Shown piece after piece: positions 6,721 to 12,829 of a DNA stretch of 13,523 bases (positions within the stretch are counted from its first letter, which is position 1; the number at the start of each line of letters is the position of its first letter). Below the pieces are notes generated by a model that worked only from the letters and a program-made list of their open reading frames with translations, did no database searches and was not told the DNA's origin. Made by a program: the position numbers and the translations under genes. This DNA comes from VMEP01 sp964414265. GTDB lineage: Bacteria > Patescibacteriota > Minisyncoccia > Phycocordibacterales > VMEP01. The stretch lies in NCBI GenBank assembly GCA_964414265.1, contig CAYPVT010000020.1, positions 1 to 13,523 of the forward strand, given 5' to 3'.

Positions 6721-6945
6721 TTACTGAAGTGGCAGGCGCTGGATGGAGACGAGAGTGCAAAGGTCTCCAGCTTGTCTTTCGTTTCTGTTGAAGTGTCTTT
6801 CGTACAGAGACTTCTCCAGTTTCAGCTTGTCTGCCGTTGAGTTGAGGACGATTGGCTTTTTGCGGGTGGTTACTCCGTTGACGGGGTATAAAGGCCCGCC
6901 ACCTGCGCGCTTTATTGTGAATGCCACGAAATATTTGTGCTTCAT
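6721..6945 (-). CDS. Small basic hypothetical protein (74 aa), divergent from sufS
   Basis: Not recognised. The frame is open further upstream, but the ATG at 6943-6945 is chosen because GAGGAG (6955-6960) sits nine bases before it. The product is basic (many Lys and Arg), begins MKHKYFVAFTIKRAGGGPLY, has one cysteine and no membrane segment; it may be a small beta/alpha protein that contacts nucleic acid, but no motif proves this. Sampled G+C is about 48%, similar to the other small minus-strand gene (2992-3234) and higher than the suf genes. It has a promoter overlapping that of sufS and a terminator at 6677-6702. Its organisation closely parallels the first small gene, although the two proteins show no obvious similarity. 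Confidence 0.68.
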   Translation of the reverse strand: MKHKYFVAFTIKRAGGGPLYPVNGVTTRKKPIVLNSTADKLKLEKSLYERHFNRNERQAGDLCTLVSIQRLPLQ

Positions 6946-6993
6946 TAATGAGAACTCCTCTTGTTTGGTTGATGGGGCGAGCTGACTTCCTTG

Positions 6994-7022
6994 ATTTAAC
7001 CGCAATATGTGCAAGTTGTCAA
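6994..7022 (-). promoter_or_regulatory. Promoter of the small minus-strand gene, sharing its -35 with sufS
   Basis: On the minus strand: consensus TTGACA (7022-7017), 17-base spacer, TTAAAT (6999-6994). Five bases of its -35 box are also the -35 box of the sufS promoter on the other strand. Confidence 0.6.
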
Positions 7023-7044
7023 TGACATTAAAATATGTCATAAT
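7016..7044 (+). promoter_or_regulatory. sufS promoter
   Basis: TTGTCA (7016-7021), 17-base spacer, CATAAT (7039-7044, five of six consensus). Expected start near 7051, leaving about six bases before the sufS ATG, so the sufSUC-sufT message would be nearly leaderless. Overlaps back-to-back with the minus-strand promoter. Confidence 0.65.
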
Positions 7045-7056
7045 TGCACGATATTT

Positions 7057-8280
7057 ATGTTTGATATAAAGAAAATAAAGGTGGATTTTCCAATTTTTAA
7101 AGCCTCCTCAGAGACTACTTTGCACTACCTAGATTCGGCGGCTTCTTCTCAAACCCCAGAATGTGTAATTTCCGCGATGGACGAATATTATAGAAATTTT
7201 AGGAGCAATGTTCATCGTGGCGCATATGCCTTGAGTGAAAAAGCAAGCGAATCATATGAAGGCGCGAGGAGAATTGTTGCAGAATTTATCGGTGCTAACC
7301 AAAATGAAATTATTTTTACCGCTGGTGCAACAGCATCAGCCAATATGCTCGCGTATTCTTTTGAACAATCATTGGATTTAAAAGAGGGAGATGAAATTGT
7401 CGTTTCAATAATGGAACATCACGCAATGCTTCTGCCCTTACAAGAACTCGCAAGACGGAAAAAACTTAATTTAAAATATATAAATGTGGACGAAAACTAC
7501 AGACTTGATTATAAGTCTGTGGAATCGCTTATAACCAATAGAACAAAGATTGTTGGTATCACGCTTGCAAGCAATGTAACAGGAGCGATTAACGATGTCT
7601 CATATATATCTCAAGTTGCACATAAGGCGGGAGCTTTGGTTGTTGTTGATGCGACGGCAGCCGTGGGACACGTTCAGGTTTCTGTAAAAGAGATAGATTG
7701 TGATGCGATGTTTTTTTCTGGACACAAAATGTGCGGACCAACAGGAATTGGCGCTCTTTACCTAAAGGGCGAACTTGGCGAAAAACTAAATCCGGCGTTT
7801 TTTGGCGGGGGAATCGTTACTGACGTAGATTTAGAAAAAGCAGAGTTTGTTTCCGCCCCAGAAAAGTTTGAAGCAGGAACGCCCAACATTTCTGGAGCTA
7901 TTGGAATGGCCGAAGCGGTGAAATACCTAACTGAAGTTGGTCTTGAAAACATAAGAAAAAATACCGAAGAACTAACTTCTTATGCAATAGAGAAACTTAA
8001 GGAAGTTGACGGAGTTAAGATTTTTGCAGAACAAGACGTTGAAAAAAATGTTGGGATTGTTTCCTTTACGGTTGAAGGAGCGCATCCTCATGATGTGATT
8101 GAGTTTTTAGGACGCGACAATGTTGCTGTACGTGGCGGACATCACTGCGCATTGCCATTTGTAAAAGCGCTTGGAGTTCCGGCAACTGTGCGAGCAAGTA
8201 TTTATCTTTATAATATAAAGGAAGATATTGATGCCTTAATATTAAGCGTTAAAAAAGCGCAAGAATTTTTTAAAAAATAA
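7057..8280 (+). CDS. sufS: Cysteine desulfurase SufS
   Basis: PLP enzyme that takes sulphur from L-cysteine as a persulphide and yields alanine, feeding Fe-S assembly. Counting from the ATG at 7057 (407 residues, normal for group II desulfurases), the PLP lysine is K224 in SGHKMCGPTG and the persulphide cysteine is C364 in RGGHHCALP, the positions expected from E. coli SufS. Other hallmarks are HHAMLLPLQ (121-129), the PLP-phosphate segment TAGATASANM (88-97) and VVVDATAAVGH (195-205). The frame is open from 7009, but FPIF..YLDSAASSQTP normally begins close to the N-terminus, and the promoter would place the transcript start after 7009, so 7057 is preferred. First gene of a compact sufS-sufU-sufC-sufT unit. 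Confidence 0.97.
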   Translation: MFDIKKIKVDFPIFKASSETTLHYLDSAASSQTPECVISAMDEYYRNFRSNVHRGAYALSEKASESYEGARRIVAEFIGANQNEIIFTAGATASANMLAYSFEQSLDLKEGDEIVVSIMEHHAMLLPLQELARRKKLNLKYINVDENYRLDYKSVESLITNRTKIVGITLASNVTGAINDVSYISQVAHKAGALVVVDATAAVGHVQVSVKEIDCDAMFFSGHKMCGPTGIGALYLKGELGEKLNPAFFGGGIVTDVDLEKAEFVSAPEKFEAGTPNISGAIGMAEAVKYLTEVGLENIRKNTEELTSYAIEKLKEVDGVKIFAEQDVEKNVGIVSFTVEGAHPHDVIEFLGRDNVAVRGGHHCALPFVKALGVPATVRASIYLYNIKEDIDALILSVKKAQEFFKK

Positions 8281-8291
8281 TAAAAATCAAC

Positions 8292-8678
8292 ATGAGCTTC
8301 GAAGAAGAACTTTATCGAGAAAATATAATGGAACACTATCGTCATCCACATAACCGTGGCGCTCTTTCCAACGCAACCTTTCAGGGGGTTGGTAAAAATG
8401 CCAATTGTGGTGATAATCTTATTTTTTCAGTTCGATTAGACGAGACTGGAGAGGTTATTGAAGAGGTGACTTTTCAAGGTGATGGTTGCGCGATAAGTTT
8501 GGCGGGAGCATCTCTTTTTACGGACAAATTGAAAGGAATGAAATTATCAGAGGTGAAATTAATGGCCCCCGGGATTATGTATTCTCTTTTGGGCGTGCCA
8601 ATAAGCCACACTCGCACTCGTTGCGCACTTCTACCATATGAGGCATTATCAGACGGTATTACAAAATATGGAAAATAG
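8292..8678 (+). CDS. sufU: Sulphur-relay/scaffold protein SufU (IscU family)
   Basis: Accepts persulphide sulphur from SufS through zinc-bound cysteines and passes it to the SufBCD scaffold. In its 128 residues the three conserved cysteines are C39 (ANCGDN), C66 (GDGCAIS) and C111 (RTRCALLPYEAL), with Asp41 next to the first. The C66-C111 gap is 45, close to E. coli IscU (about 43) and well short of Bacillus SufU (about 62), so the characteristic SufU insertion is absent; yet the residue before C111 is Arg, as in SufU, not the His of IscU. The gene starts 12 bases after the sufS stop and overlaps sufC, so it is co-transcribed with both. There is no SufE or IscU elsewhere in the window, which supports the role of SufS partner. 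Confidence 0.94.
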   Translation: MSFEEELYRENIMEHYRHPHNRGALSNATFQGVGKNANCGDNLIFSVRLDETGEVIEEVTFQGDGCAISLAGASLFTDKLKGMKLSEVKLMAPGIMYSLLGVPISHTRTRCALLPYEALSDGITKYGK

Positions 8679-9396
8679 ACTAGAAATCAACAATTTAAGC
8701 GTCACGACAAAAGAAGGTAAGGTTGTCGCAACGGATATTTCAATCTCTGTTAAGCAGGGTGAGGTTGTTATTCTAATGGGGCCAAATGGTTCTGGTAAGT
8801 CCAGTTTCCTAAACGCTATTATGGGCCATCCTAAGTACGAAATAACAGGTGGAAGTATAAGACTTGGTGATACTGACATCACAAAGTTAACCCCAGAAAA
8901 AAAAGCAAAAGAAGGTTTGTTTCTTTCCATGCAACACTTACCAGAAATTTCTGGTGTACCACTTGCAAGCTTCCTTTATCAAGCCAAAAAAGATTTAACT
9001 GGAGAGACTCAAAGTATGATGGATTTCTACAAAGAAGCATCCAATATGGCGCAAAAAATTGGCGTGCCTGAAGAATTTCTTAAGCGTTCAGTAAATAAAG
9101 GGCTTTCTGGTGGTGAGAAGAAATTAAGCGAAATTCTCCAACTTAGTATTCTTAAGCCAAAACTTGCTTTGCTTGATGAGATTGATTCTGGCGTTGATAT
9201 TGATGCGTTGAAAAAAGTTTTTGGGGCGATAAAAATATTGGCGGAAGAAGGGATGGGCTTTATTTTAGTGACACACCACCCAAACGTTTTGGAATATATA
9301 AAACCTAATATGGTTTATGTGATGAAAGACGGGAAGATTGAGCGAGCGGGTGGTGTTGAGGTTATTGAAGACCTTAAAGAGAAAGGATTTGAATAA
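8668..9396 (+). CDS. sufC: Fe-S assembly ATPase SufC
   Basis: ABC-type ATPase that powers rearrangement of the SufB-SufD scaffold; it is soluble, not a transporter. From the ATG at 8668 (242 residues) it has Walker A GPNGSGKSS (38-46), Q-loop Gln89 (SMQH), signature LSGGEKK (146-152), Walker B LALLDE ending in Glu171, D-loop SGVD (174-177) and switch His203 (VTHH). ETQSMMDFYKEA and the SGGEKK..EILQ pattern are typical of SufC. An upstream in-frame ATG at 8638 is possible, but the family starts close to xLEIxNLxV, so 8668 is chosen; it overlaps the end of sufU by 11 bases, implying translational coupling. No Shine-Dalgarno. Confidence 0.97.
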   Translation: MENRLEINNLSVTTKEGKVVATDISISVKQGEVVILMGPNGSGKSSFLNAIMGHPKYEITGGSIRLGDTDITKLTPEKKAKEGLFLSMQHLPEISGVPLASFLYQAKKDLTGETQSMMDFYKEASNMAQKIGVPEEFLKRSVNKGLSGGEKKLSEILQLSILKPKLALLDEIDSGVDIDALKKVFGAIKILAEEGMGFILVTHHPNVLEYIKPNMVYVMKDGKIERAGGVEVIEDLKEKGFE

Positions 9397-9397
9397 T

Positions 9398-9694
9398 ATG
9401 GAAAAAATTACCGAAAAAGAAGTTATAGATAAACTAAAGACAGTTAAAGATCCAGAACTTGGTATTGATGTTTGGACTCTTGGGCTTATCTATAAAATAA
9501 AGATTGATGAGGAGGGGATTGAGGTTTTAATGACATTAACGTCTCCGTTATGTCCGTTTGCCAATGAGCTTATTGAGGCTGTTGAAAAAGCAGTGAACTC
9601 TTTAAATGTCGGAGAAGCCCGGGTGGAGATTACTTTTGAGCCAGCGTGGCAACCCAGCGACGAATTAAAGGCAATGCTAGGTTTAAGTAGCTAA
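9398..9694 (+). CDS. sufT: SufT/MIP18-family (DUF59) Fe-S maturation protein
   Basis: A 98-residue DUF59 protein; relatives (SufT, MIP18/CIA2) help deliver or mature Fe-S clusters, especially under high demand. Family motifs are VKDPELGIDVWTLGLIY (16-32) and LTSPLCPF (48-55) with the conserved Cys52, then VEITFEPAWQPSDEL near the end. The frame is open from 9338 inside sufC, but the ATG at 9398, one base after the sufC stop, gives the usual compact domain. Last gene of the suf transcript, directly followed by a terminator. DUF59 domains also occur fused to Mrp/ApbC ATPases; this is the stand-alone form. Confidence 0.92.
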   Translation: MEKITEKEVIDKLKTVKDPELGIDVWTLGLIYKIKIDEEGIEVLMTLTSPLCPFANELIEAVEKAVNSLNVGEARVEITFEPAWQPSDELKAMLGLSS

Positions 9695-9726
9695 AAAAAA
9701 TCCAAGGGCATCCCTTGGATTTTTTT
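9695..9726. terminator. Bidirectional terminator between sufT and the dsbA-like gene
   Basis: A-tract, stem ATCCAAGGG (9700-9708) / CCCTTGGAT (9712-9720) around CAT, then a T-tract to 9726. It fits two convergent genes. Confidence 0.9.
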
Positions 9727-9745
9727 AACATAAATAATTTATTTA

Positions 9746-10459
9746 TTATTTAAGCAACTTGTCGATAACTTGTTTAACCGTCTCAATTGGCTGTGCACCA
9801 ATGATTGATTCTTGGGTACCTTTTTGGTTTAGAACGAATGTTGTTGGAGTACCAGTAACGCCAGCTTTTATGCCACTTTGTGACTGCTCTTCAATTCTTG
9901 TCGCAAACTTACCGCTAGATAAACATGCGTTAAACTTTGCCACATCAAGTCCAATTTCCCCCGCAATTTTTGGAAGCTCTGCTTGGTCGAGGCCGTCATT
10001 GGCAGGAGTTATTTCATATATACGTTCAATATATTTAAAGAAAGCTACGTCACCACCTTGTTCTCCGGCACACTCAGAAGCCTCAGCTTCTTTGCGAGCT
10101 TTTTTGTGTAGGGCATCCAACGGGAAATGTCGATAAATTAATGCAACTTTTCCACCGTATTGTGAGAGTACTTCACTTGCTGTTGGTTGAAATCTTTTAC
10201 AGAAAGGACACTCAAGGTCAGAATATTCAATTAAAACAACTTTTGCCTTTGTAATATCACCTTTTACGTGGTCGCCTTGCTGTGGTGGAGTAACGTTTGC
10301 GACAACTCCTGCAGTAGGGTTTTGCGCTAAATCTTTAGTATCGTTACTTCCCGAAGATTTATAAGAGCTGGTAAATATTATTGCTCCAGCGATTATTATT
10401 CCGGCTAGAATAATTGCGTTTGGTGTTGATAATTCAAAACTTTCTTTTTTATGTTCCAT
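9746..10459 (-). CDS. Membrane-anchored DsbA-like thiol-disulphide oxidoreductase
   Basis: Thioredoxin-fold protein (DsbA/Thioredoxin_4 type) probably making or shuffling disulphides in exported proteins. Residues 13-30 form an N-terminal membrane anchor (IILAGIIIAGAIIFTS), followed by a low-complexity Ser/Asn/Pro linker to about 65, then the catalytic domain with EYSDLECPFCKRF: active site C84-P-F-C87, typical of this group. The cis-proline is Pro205 in GTPTTFVLN. Cys130 and Cys179 lie in the helical insert and could form a second disulphide. Length (237) is normal for anchored bacterial DsbA-like proteins. No DsbB or VKOR partner is in the window. The leader of about 22 bases has no clear ribosome binding site. 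Likely clients could include the Cys-paired membrane proteins at 5202-5833, by inference only. Confidence 0.9.
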   Translation of the reverse strand: MEHKKESFELSTPNAIILAGIIIAGAIIFTSSYKSSGSNDTKDLAQNPTAGVVANVTPPQQGDHVKGDITKAKVVLIEYSDLECPFCKRFQPTASEVLSQYGGKVALIYRHFPLDALHKKARKEAEASECAGEQGGDVAFFKYIERIYEITPANDGLDQAELPKIAGEIGLDVAKFNACLSSGKFATRIEEQSQSGIKAGVTGTPTTFVLNQKGTQESIIGAQPIETVKQVIDKLLK

Positions 10460-10487
10460 TTTTTTTGTAATTAATTTATTAAGAGAT

Positions 10488-10496
10488 ATTGTAGCA
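10488..10496 (-). promoter_or_regulatory. Extended -10 promoter of the dsbA-like gene
   Basis: Minus-strand TGC followed by TACAAT, an extended -10 with no good -35. Expected start near 10481, about 22 bases before the ATG. It lies in the 40-base gap after the 10500-11120 gene. Confidence 0.5.
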
Positions 10497-10499
10497 CAA

Positions 10500-11120
10500 T
10501 CATTTTTTCCACTCTATTATTTTACTAACATGAAGCTCAAATTCATCCGCGTCTCGCAGTTTCTTTAAGAGATTTTTAGGGGCAATTTGTTTATGTGGGG
10601 CATGAAAAATAAAGTCATTTATATCCCAGAGGTCTTTTTCTTCTGTTATCCAAGAGTCGCCAAATTTTTTTATAATATCAATTGGTTCGGTGTACGTGCG
10701 TAAGTTTTTACGCCTAGTTTTTAAACCCCAATATTCATGGAAATAAGACATCACGAGTTCTCTTATGTTTAGATAAACAGGGTCTCGATAACGTAAAACA
10801 AGGTGGTTTGATTTGCTTATGGCGCCAAAGCGACCGTTTTCTTTAAAGATAGCGATAACATGGTCCTCGTCTTCTTTTGTTGTGTGTAGGTGGACCAAAA
10901 GCGCAGGGCGTTTGTGGAAATTAAGTATTGCTCCCGCGAGTAAGGCGCCTTCAATGCAGTGAGCGCTTTTATTCTTTAATACACGGCGAGGTGATTGGCA
11001 GGTTTCGCCACCAGCTTCAAAATTATTTGGAATTTTATTGATGAAGTCCTGTATTTTTTGAGGGGTATTTAATTTTTGAAAAAGTTTCCTTTCGGTTTCA
11101 GTAAGTACCTTTTTATTCAT
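10500..11120 (-). CDS. Transglutaminase-like cysteine-hydrolase-fold protein (uncharacterised)
   Basis: A 206-residue protein resembling bacterial hypotheticals with a transglutaminase/papain-like core. The likely nucleophile is Cys55 in AHCIEGALLAGAIL, the usual Cys-at-helix-start arrangement; His87 in DEDHVIAIF follows after about 32 residues, and SKSNH (102-106) after GRFGAI may provide the third residue. RDPVYLNIRELVMSYFHEYW is another conserved-looking block. There is no signal peptide, so it is probably cytoplasmic. Substrate unknown: amidase, protease or cross-linking activity are all possible, and loss of activity cannot be excluded. The mRNA is predicted to begin exactly at the ATG. 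It ends with TGA, the only TGA stop among the recognisable genes. Confidence 0.7.
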   Translation of the reverse strand: MNKKVLTETERKLFQKLNTPQKIQDFINKIPNNFEAGGETCQSPRRVLKNKSAHCIEGALLAGAILNFHKRPALLVHLHTTKEDEDHVIAIFKENGRFGAISKSNHLVLRYRDPVYLNIRELVMSYFHEYWGLKTRRKNLRTYTEPIDIIKKFGDSWITEEKDLWDINDFIFHAPHKQIAPKNLLKKLRDADEFELHVSKIIEWKK

Positions 11121-11126
11121 CCTTCA

Positions 11127-11135
11127 ATTATATCA
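11127..11135 (-). promoter_or_regulatory. Extended consensus -10 giving a leaderless start
   Basis: On the minus strand, TGA then a perfect TATAAT (11132-11127). Six bases follow, then the A of the ATG at 11120, so the predicted +1 is the first base of the start codon. No -35 is recognisable, as usual for extended -10 promoters. Confidence 0.7.
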
Positions 11136-11185
11136 AAAATCCGAAGTTTTTATGGTAAGGTTAAGGTGATTATTTCAAGATTAAT

Positions 11186-11219
11186 AAAAGGAGGTGAATC
11201 TATTATAGGGAAAGCCTCC
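11186..11219 (+). promoter_or_regulatory. Perfect anti-16S (Shine-Dalgarno) element without a start codon, able to pair with CCTCC
   Basis: The 202-base gap 11121-11322 holds AAAGGAGGTGA (11187-11197), a full complement of the usual 16S rRNA 3' end, but no ATG, GTG or TTG stands 4-12 bases downstream. A CCTCC at 11215-11219 can pair with its GGAGG (11190-11194). It may belong to the leader of the cyclodipeptide synthase gene. Further right, TAGCTA occurs twice around CTAAA (near 11270-11285). Confidence 0.35.
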
Positions 11220-11322
11220 GAAATGAGATAATTATGATTGGATATTGTTTCCGAGATTCCCTTTAGTTTAGCTACTAAATAGCTACAGTTAAATCAACAA
11301 TCTGTGATTTATTGAAAAAATT

Positions 11323-12021
11323 ATGAAAATTTTAAATTATTTTAATACAACAAAAGAAGAGGTGGAAGCAAAAAAATTTAATATCATAATAGGTATTAGT
11401 TTAGGTAATAAATATTTTTCTAACAAAGAAAATGTAAAAGAATTTATATTGTGGGCATTAGAAAACTCCGTAAATGACGTTGTTGTCCTTATCCCAGATA
11501 AAATTCACACCATTAATTATGAAATAAGAAGTGGTTATTCTAAAGAGAAGGCCGAGCGTGCAACGCACAAAAAAAGTGCTGACACAAAAAAGATGGTTGA
11601 GGAAATGACAGCAACTCTTAGTGAAAAGGACAGGGCACGCATCGCTATTTTAACCTGGGAAGACATAGAAAATGACCCTAATTACCAAAAACGAAAAAAT
11701 ATCTTATATCGTGAATTTAAAAATAATCTAGAATTTCACAAACGAATTATTGAAGCTACAAAAGAGAGTGTTAATCAAAACATATTAAAACTAGAAAATG
11801 ATGACTTCGAAAAACTTGCTTCTTATCCATTGGATGAATTACCGATTTTGATTGCAGGCTTCCAATATAATGGGCGAAGATATAATTTAATTCCTTACCC
11901 CGGAATTTCAAAAATTGATTACATTACTACTGATTTACAAAATGGAACAAGCTTTCCTGGAATTTCAAAAGAATTGAACGTACATGAGAAAGTCTCTATT
12001 ATTGAAGCTTATGCAAAATAA
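11323..12021 (+). CDS. tRNA-dependent cyclodipeptide synthase (CDPS)
   Basis: CDPSs use two aminoacyl-tRNAs to make cyclic dipeptides (diketopiperazines). The 232-residue length is normal. IIGISLGNKYFS (22-33) matches the family signature with the nucleophilic Ser26 (AlbC Ser37) and Asn29 (AlbC Asn40). VVVLIPDKIHTINYE (53-67) and ILTWEDIENDPNY (109-121) are family blocks. Tyr168 and Glu172 reproduce the AlbC Tyr178-x3-Glu182 catalytic pair, and Tyr192-Pro193 stands exactly 20 residues after that Glu, where AlbC has Tyr202-His203. So it has Asn at position 40 (as the NYH subfamily) but Tyr-Pro (as the XYP subfamily). From memory, a parcubacterial CDPS has been studied biochemically. The product cannot be read from sequence. 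No Shine-Dalgarno is seen; the promoter is unclear. The next gene starts two bases after its stop. Confidence 0.92.
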   Translation: MKILNYFNTTKEEVEAKKFNIIIGISLGNKYFSNKENVKEFILWALENSVNDVVVLIPDKIHTINYEIRSGYSKEKAERATHKKSADTKKMVEEMTATLSEKDRARIAILTWEDIENDPNYQKRKNILYREFKNNLEFHKRIIEATKESVNQNILKLENDDFEKLASYPLDELPILIAGFQYNGRRYNLIPYPGISKIDYITTDLQNGTSFPGISKELNVHEKVSIIEAYAK

Positions 12022-12023
12022 TT

Positions 12024-12476
12024 ATGGAAGGGAATATTTACTATAAAGAGACAAATAATTACGGAAAGAGTATTTTTTCGAAGCGAAAATTTAAGCAAGG
12101 AGAAATCGTTTTTGCCATTTTAGGACCAATTGTAAAAATTCCTACTATTTATACCGTTCCCATTAATACTAATCTTTTTATTAATCCTTTACCGCCTGGA
12201 AAATTTTTGAACCACTCTTGCGAGCCCTCTTGTGGTATTAGAAATAGAATAGAGGTTGTTGCAATGCGCGATTTAGAAAAAGATGAAGAAATTACTATTG
12301 ATTATGCAATGATAGTTTTGGATTATGATCAAATAAGACTAAGACAAAACTTAATTTGTAACTGTGGCTCAAAAATTTGTAGAGGAAACTTTGGAAGTTA
12401 TAAGAATTTATCTAACGAGCTGAAACAAAAATATGCGGGATTTATTTCTGATTATTTACTAGTGGAAAATCTTTAG
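12024..12476 (+). CDS. SET-domain methyltransferase with post-SET zinc motif
   Basis: SET proteins transfer methyl from S-adenosylmethionine, usually to lysine and sometimes to histidine side chains of proteins. The 150 residues are a minimal SET domain: GKSIFSKRKFKQGEIVF (14-30), the pseudoknot motif FLNHSCEPSC (61-70), EEITIDYA (88-95) with the catalytic Tyr94, and the post-SET CNCGSKICRG (112-121), whose Cys112, Cys114 and Cys119 with Cys66 would bind zinc. There is no fused targeting domain and no signal peptide. It is translated from the CDPS transcript (two-base gap, no ribosome binding site, hence likely coupled). Context suggests it either modifies the cyclodipeptide or a protein linked to its synthesis; neither is proven. 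Bacterial SET genes are patchy and often horizontally acquired. Confidence 0.88.
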   Translation: MEGNIYYKETNNYGKSIFSKRKFKQGEIVFAILGPIVKIPTIYTVPINTNLFINPLPPGKFLNHSCEPSCGIRNRIEVVAMRDLEKDEEITIDYAMIVLDYDQIRLRQNLICNCGSKICRGNFGSYKNLSNELKQKYAGFISDYLLVENL

Positions 12477-12481
12477 AAAAG

Positions 12482-12509
12482 TTGACGAAGAATACCATTT
12501 GTTTATACT
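12482..12509 (+). promoter_or_regulatory. Strong promoter of the structured RNA
   Basis: TTGACG (12482-12487), 16-base spacer, TATACT (12504-12509); five of six consensus matches in each box. Expected start near 12516. It begins five bases after the SET gene stop. Confidence 0.75.
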
Positions 12510-12515
12510 AAAAAT

Positions 12516-12806
12516 GATCCTCGGACCGGCGGGCTATGCTCAGCCAACACTTGTAGACGATAGGGCCGAGCAAGCTCTATTGAGAAGGGTCGGCTATGGG
12601 TGCATGTCGCGGACAGGATGTCCTTAGCGGTTGAAACGCGGGAAAACACGTTGGTACACCCCTTCAGGTTGATAAGGCGTAACTACCACTTATCGCAGTA
12701 AACCTACCAATCCCCACGAGAGGTTCATGGATATCTCGGAGAGAGCGACGACTTGGACTTCAAGCGGAGTTTCTCGGCCCGACAGGTGACATCTGTCGGG
12801 TTTTTG
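12516..12806 (+). ncRNA. Structured non-coding RNA of about 290 nt, family unknown
   Basis: The unit has its own promoter and terminator, has no long open frame, and is richer in G+C than its surroundings. Many short perfect stems can be read by eye: GGCT/AGCC (12532-12545); GCCGA/TCGGC (12565-12569 and 12590-12594); GGGTG/CACCC (12598-12602 and 12657-12661), enclosing CGCGGAC..GTCC (12608-12623) and AACG/CGTT (12635-12652); AGGTT/AACCT (12666-12670 and 12701-12705), continued by GATAAG/CTTATC (12671-12676 and 12689-12694); CGAGA/TCTCG (12717-12721 and 12734-12738); CTTG/CAAG (12752-12764); and the terminator. It lacks the GAGGAAAGUCC and ACAGAA motifs of RNase P RNA, the T-arm and acceptor of tmRNA, the SRP GGAAG apical loop and the single long bulged rod of 6S RNA. 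Possible roles: regulatory RNA, RNP scaffold or partner of the RRM protein encoded nearby. Confidence 0.7.
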
Positions 12807-12809
12807 TTT
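12778..12809 (+). terminator. Terminator of the structured RNA
   Basis: Stem CCCGACAG (12778-12785) / CTGTCGGG (12793-12800) with a 7-base loop, followed by TTTTTGTTT. Confidence 0.92.
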
Positions 12810-12829
12810 AGTTTTCTTAAAACTACTAG

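Noticed and set aside
9759..10136. 125-codon frame on the plus strand
   Set aside because: It is antisense to the dsbA-like gene, whose motifs are unmistakable.
11186..11205. Fragment of a 16S rRNA 3' end on the minus strand
   Set aside because: Only the terminal anti-Shine-Dalgarno bases match; the preceding sequence is not rRNA.
11234..11266. 10-codon frame upstream of the CDPS as leader peptide
   Set aside because: No ribosome binding site at proper distance and no run of regulatory codons.
12516..12806. RNase P RNA, tmRNA, SRP RNA or 6S RNA
   Set aside because: The invariant sequence motifs of these RNAs are missing, although a stretch near 12680-12705 (GTAAC..AGTAAACC) loosely recalls part of RNase P RNA.
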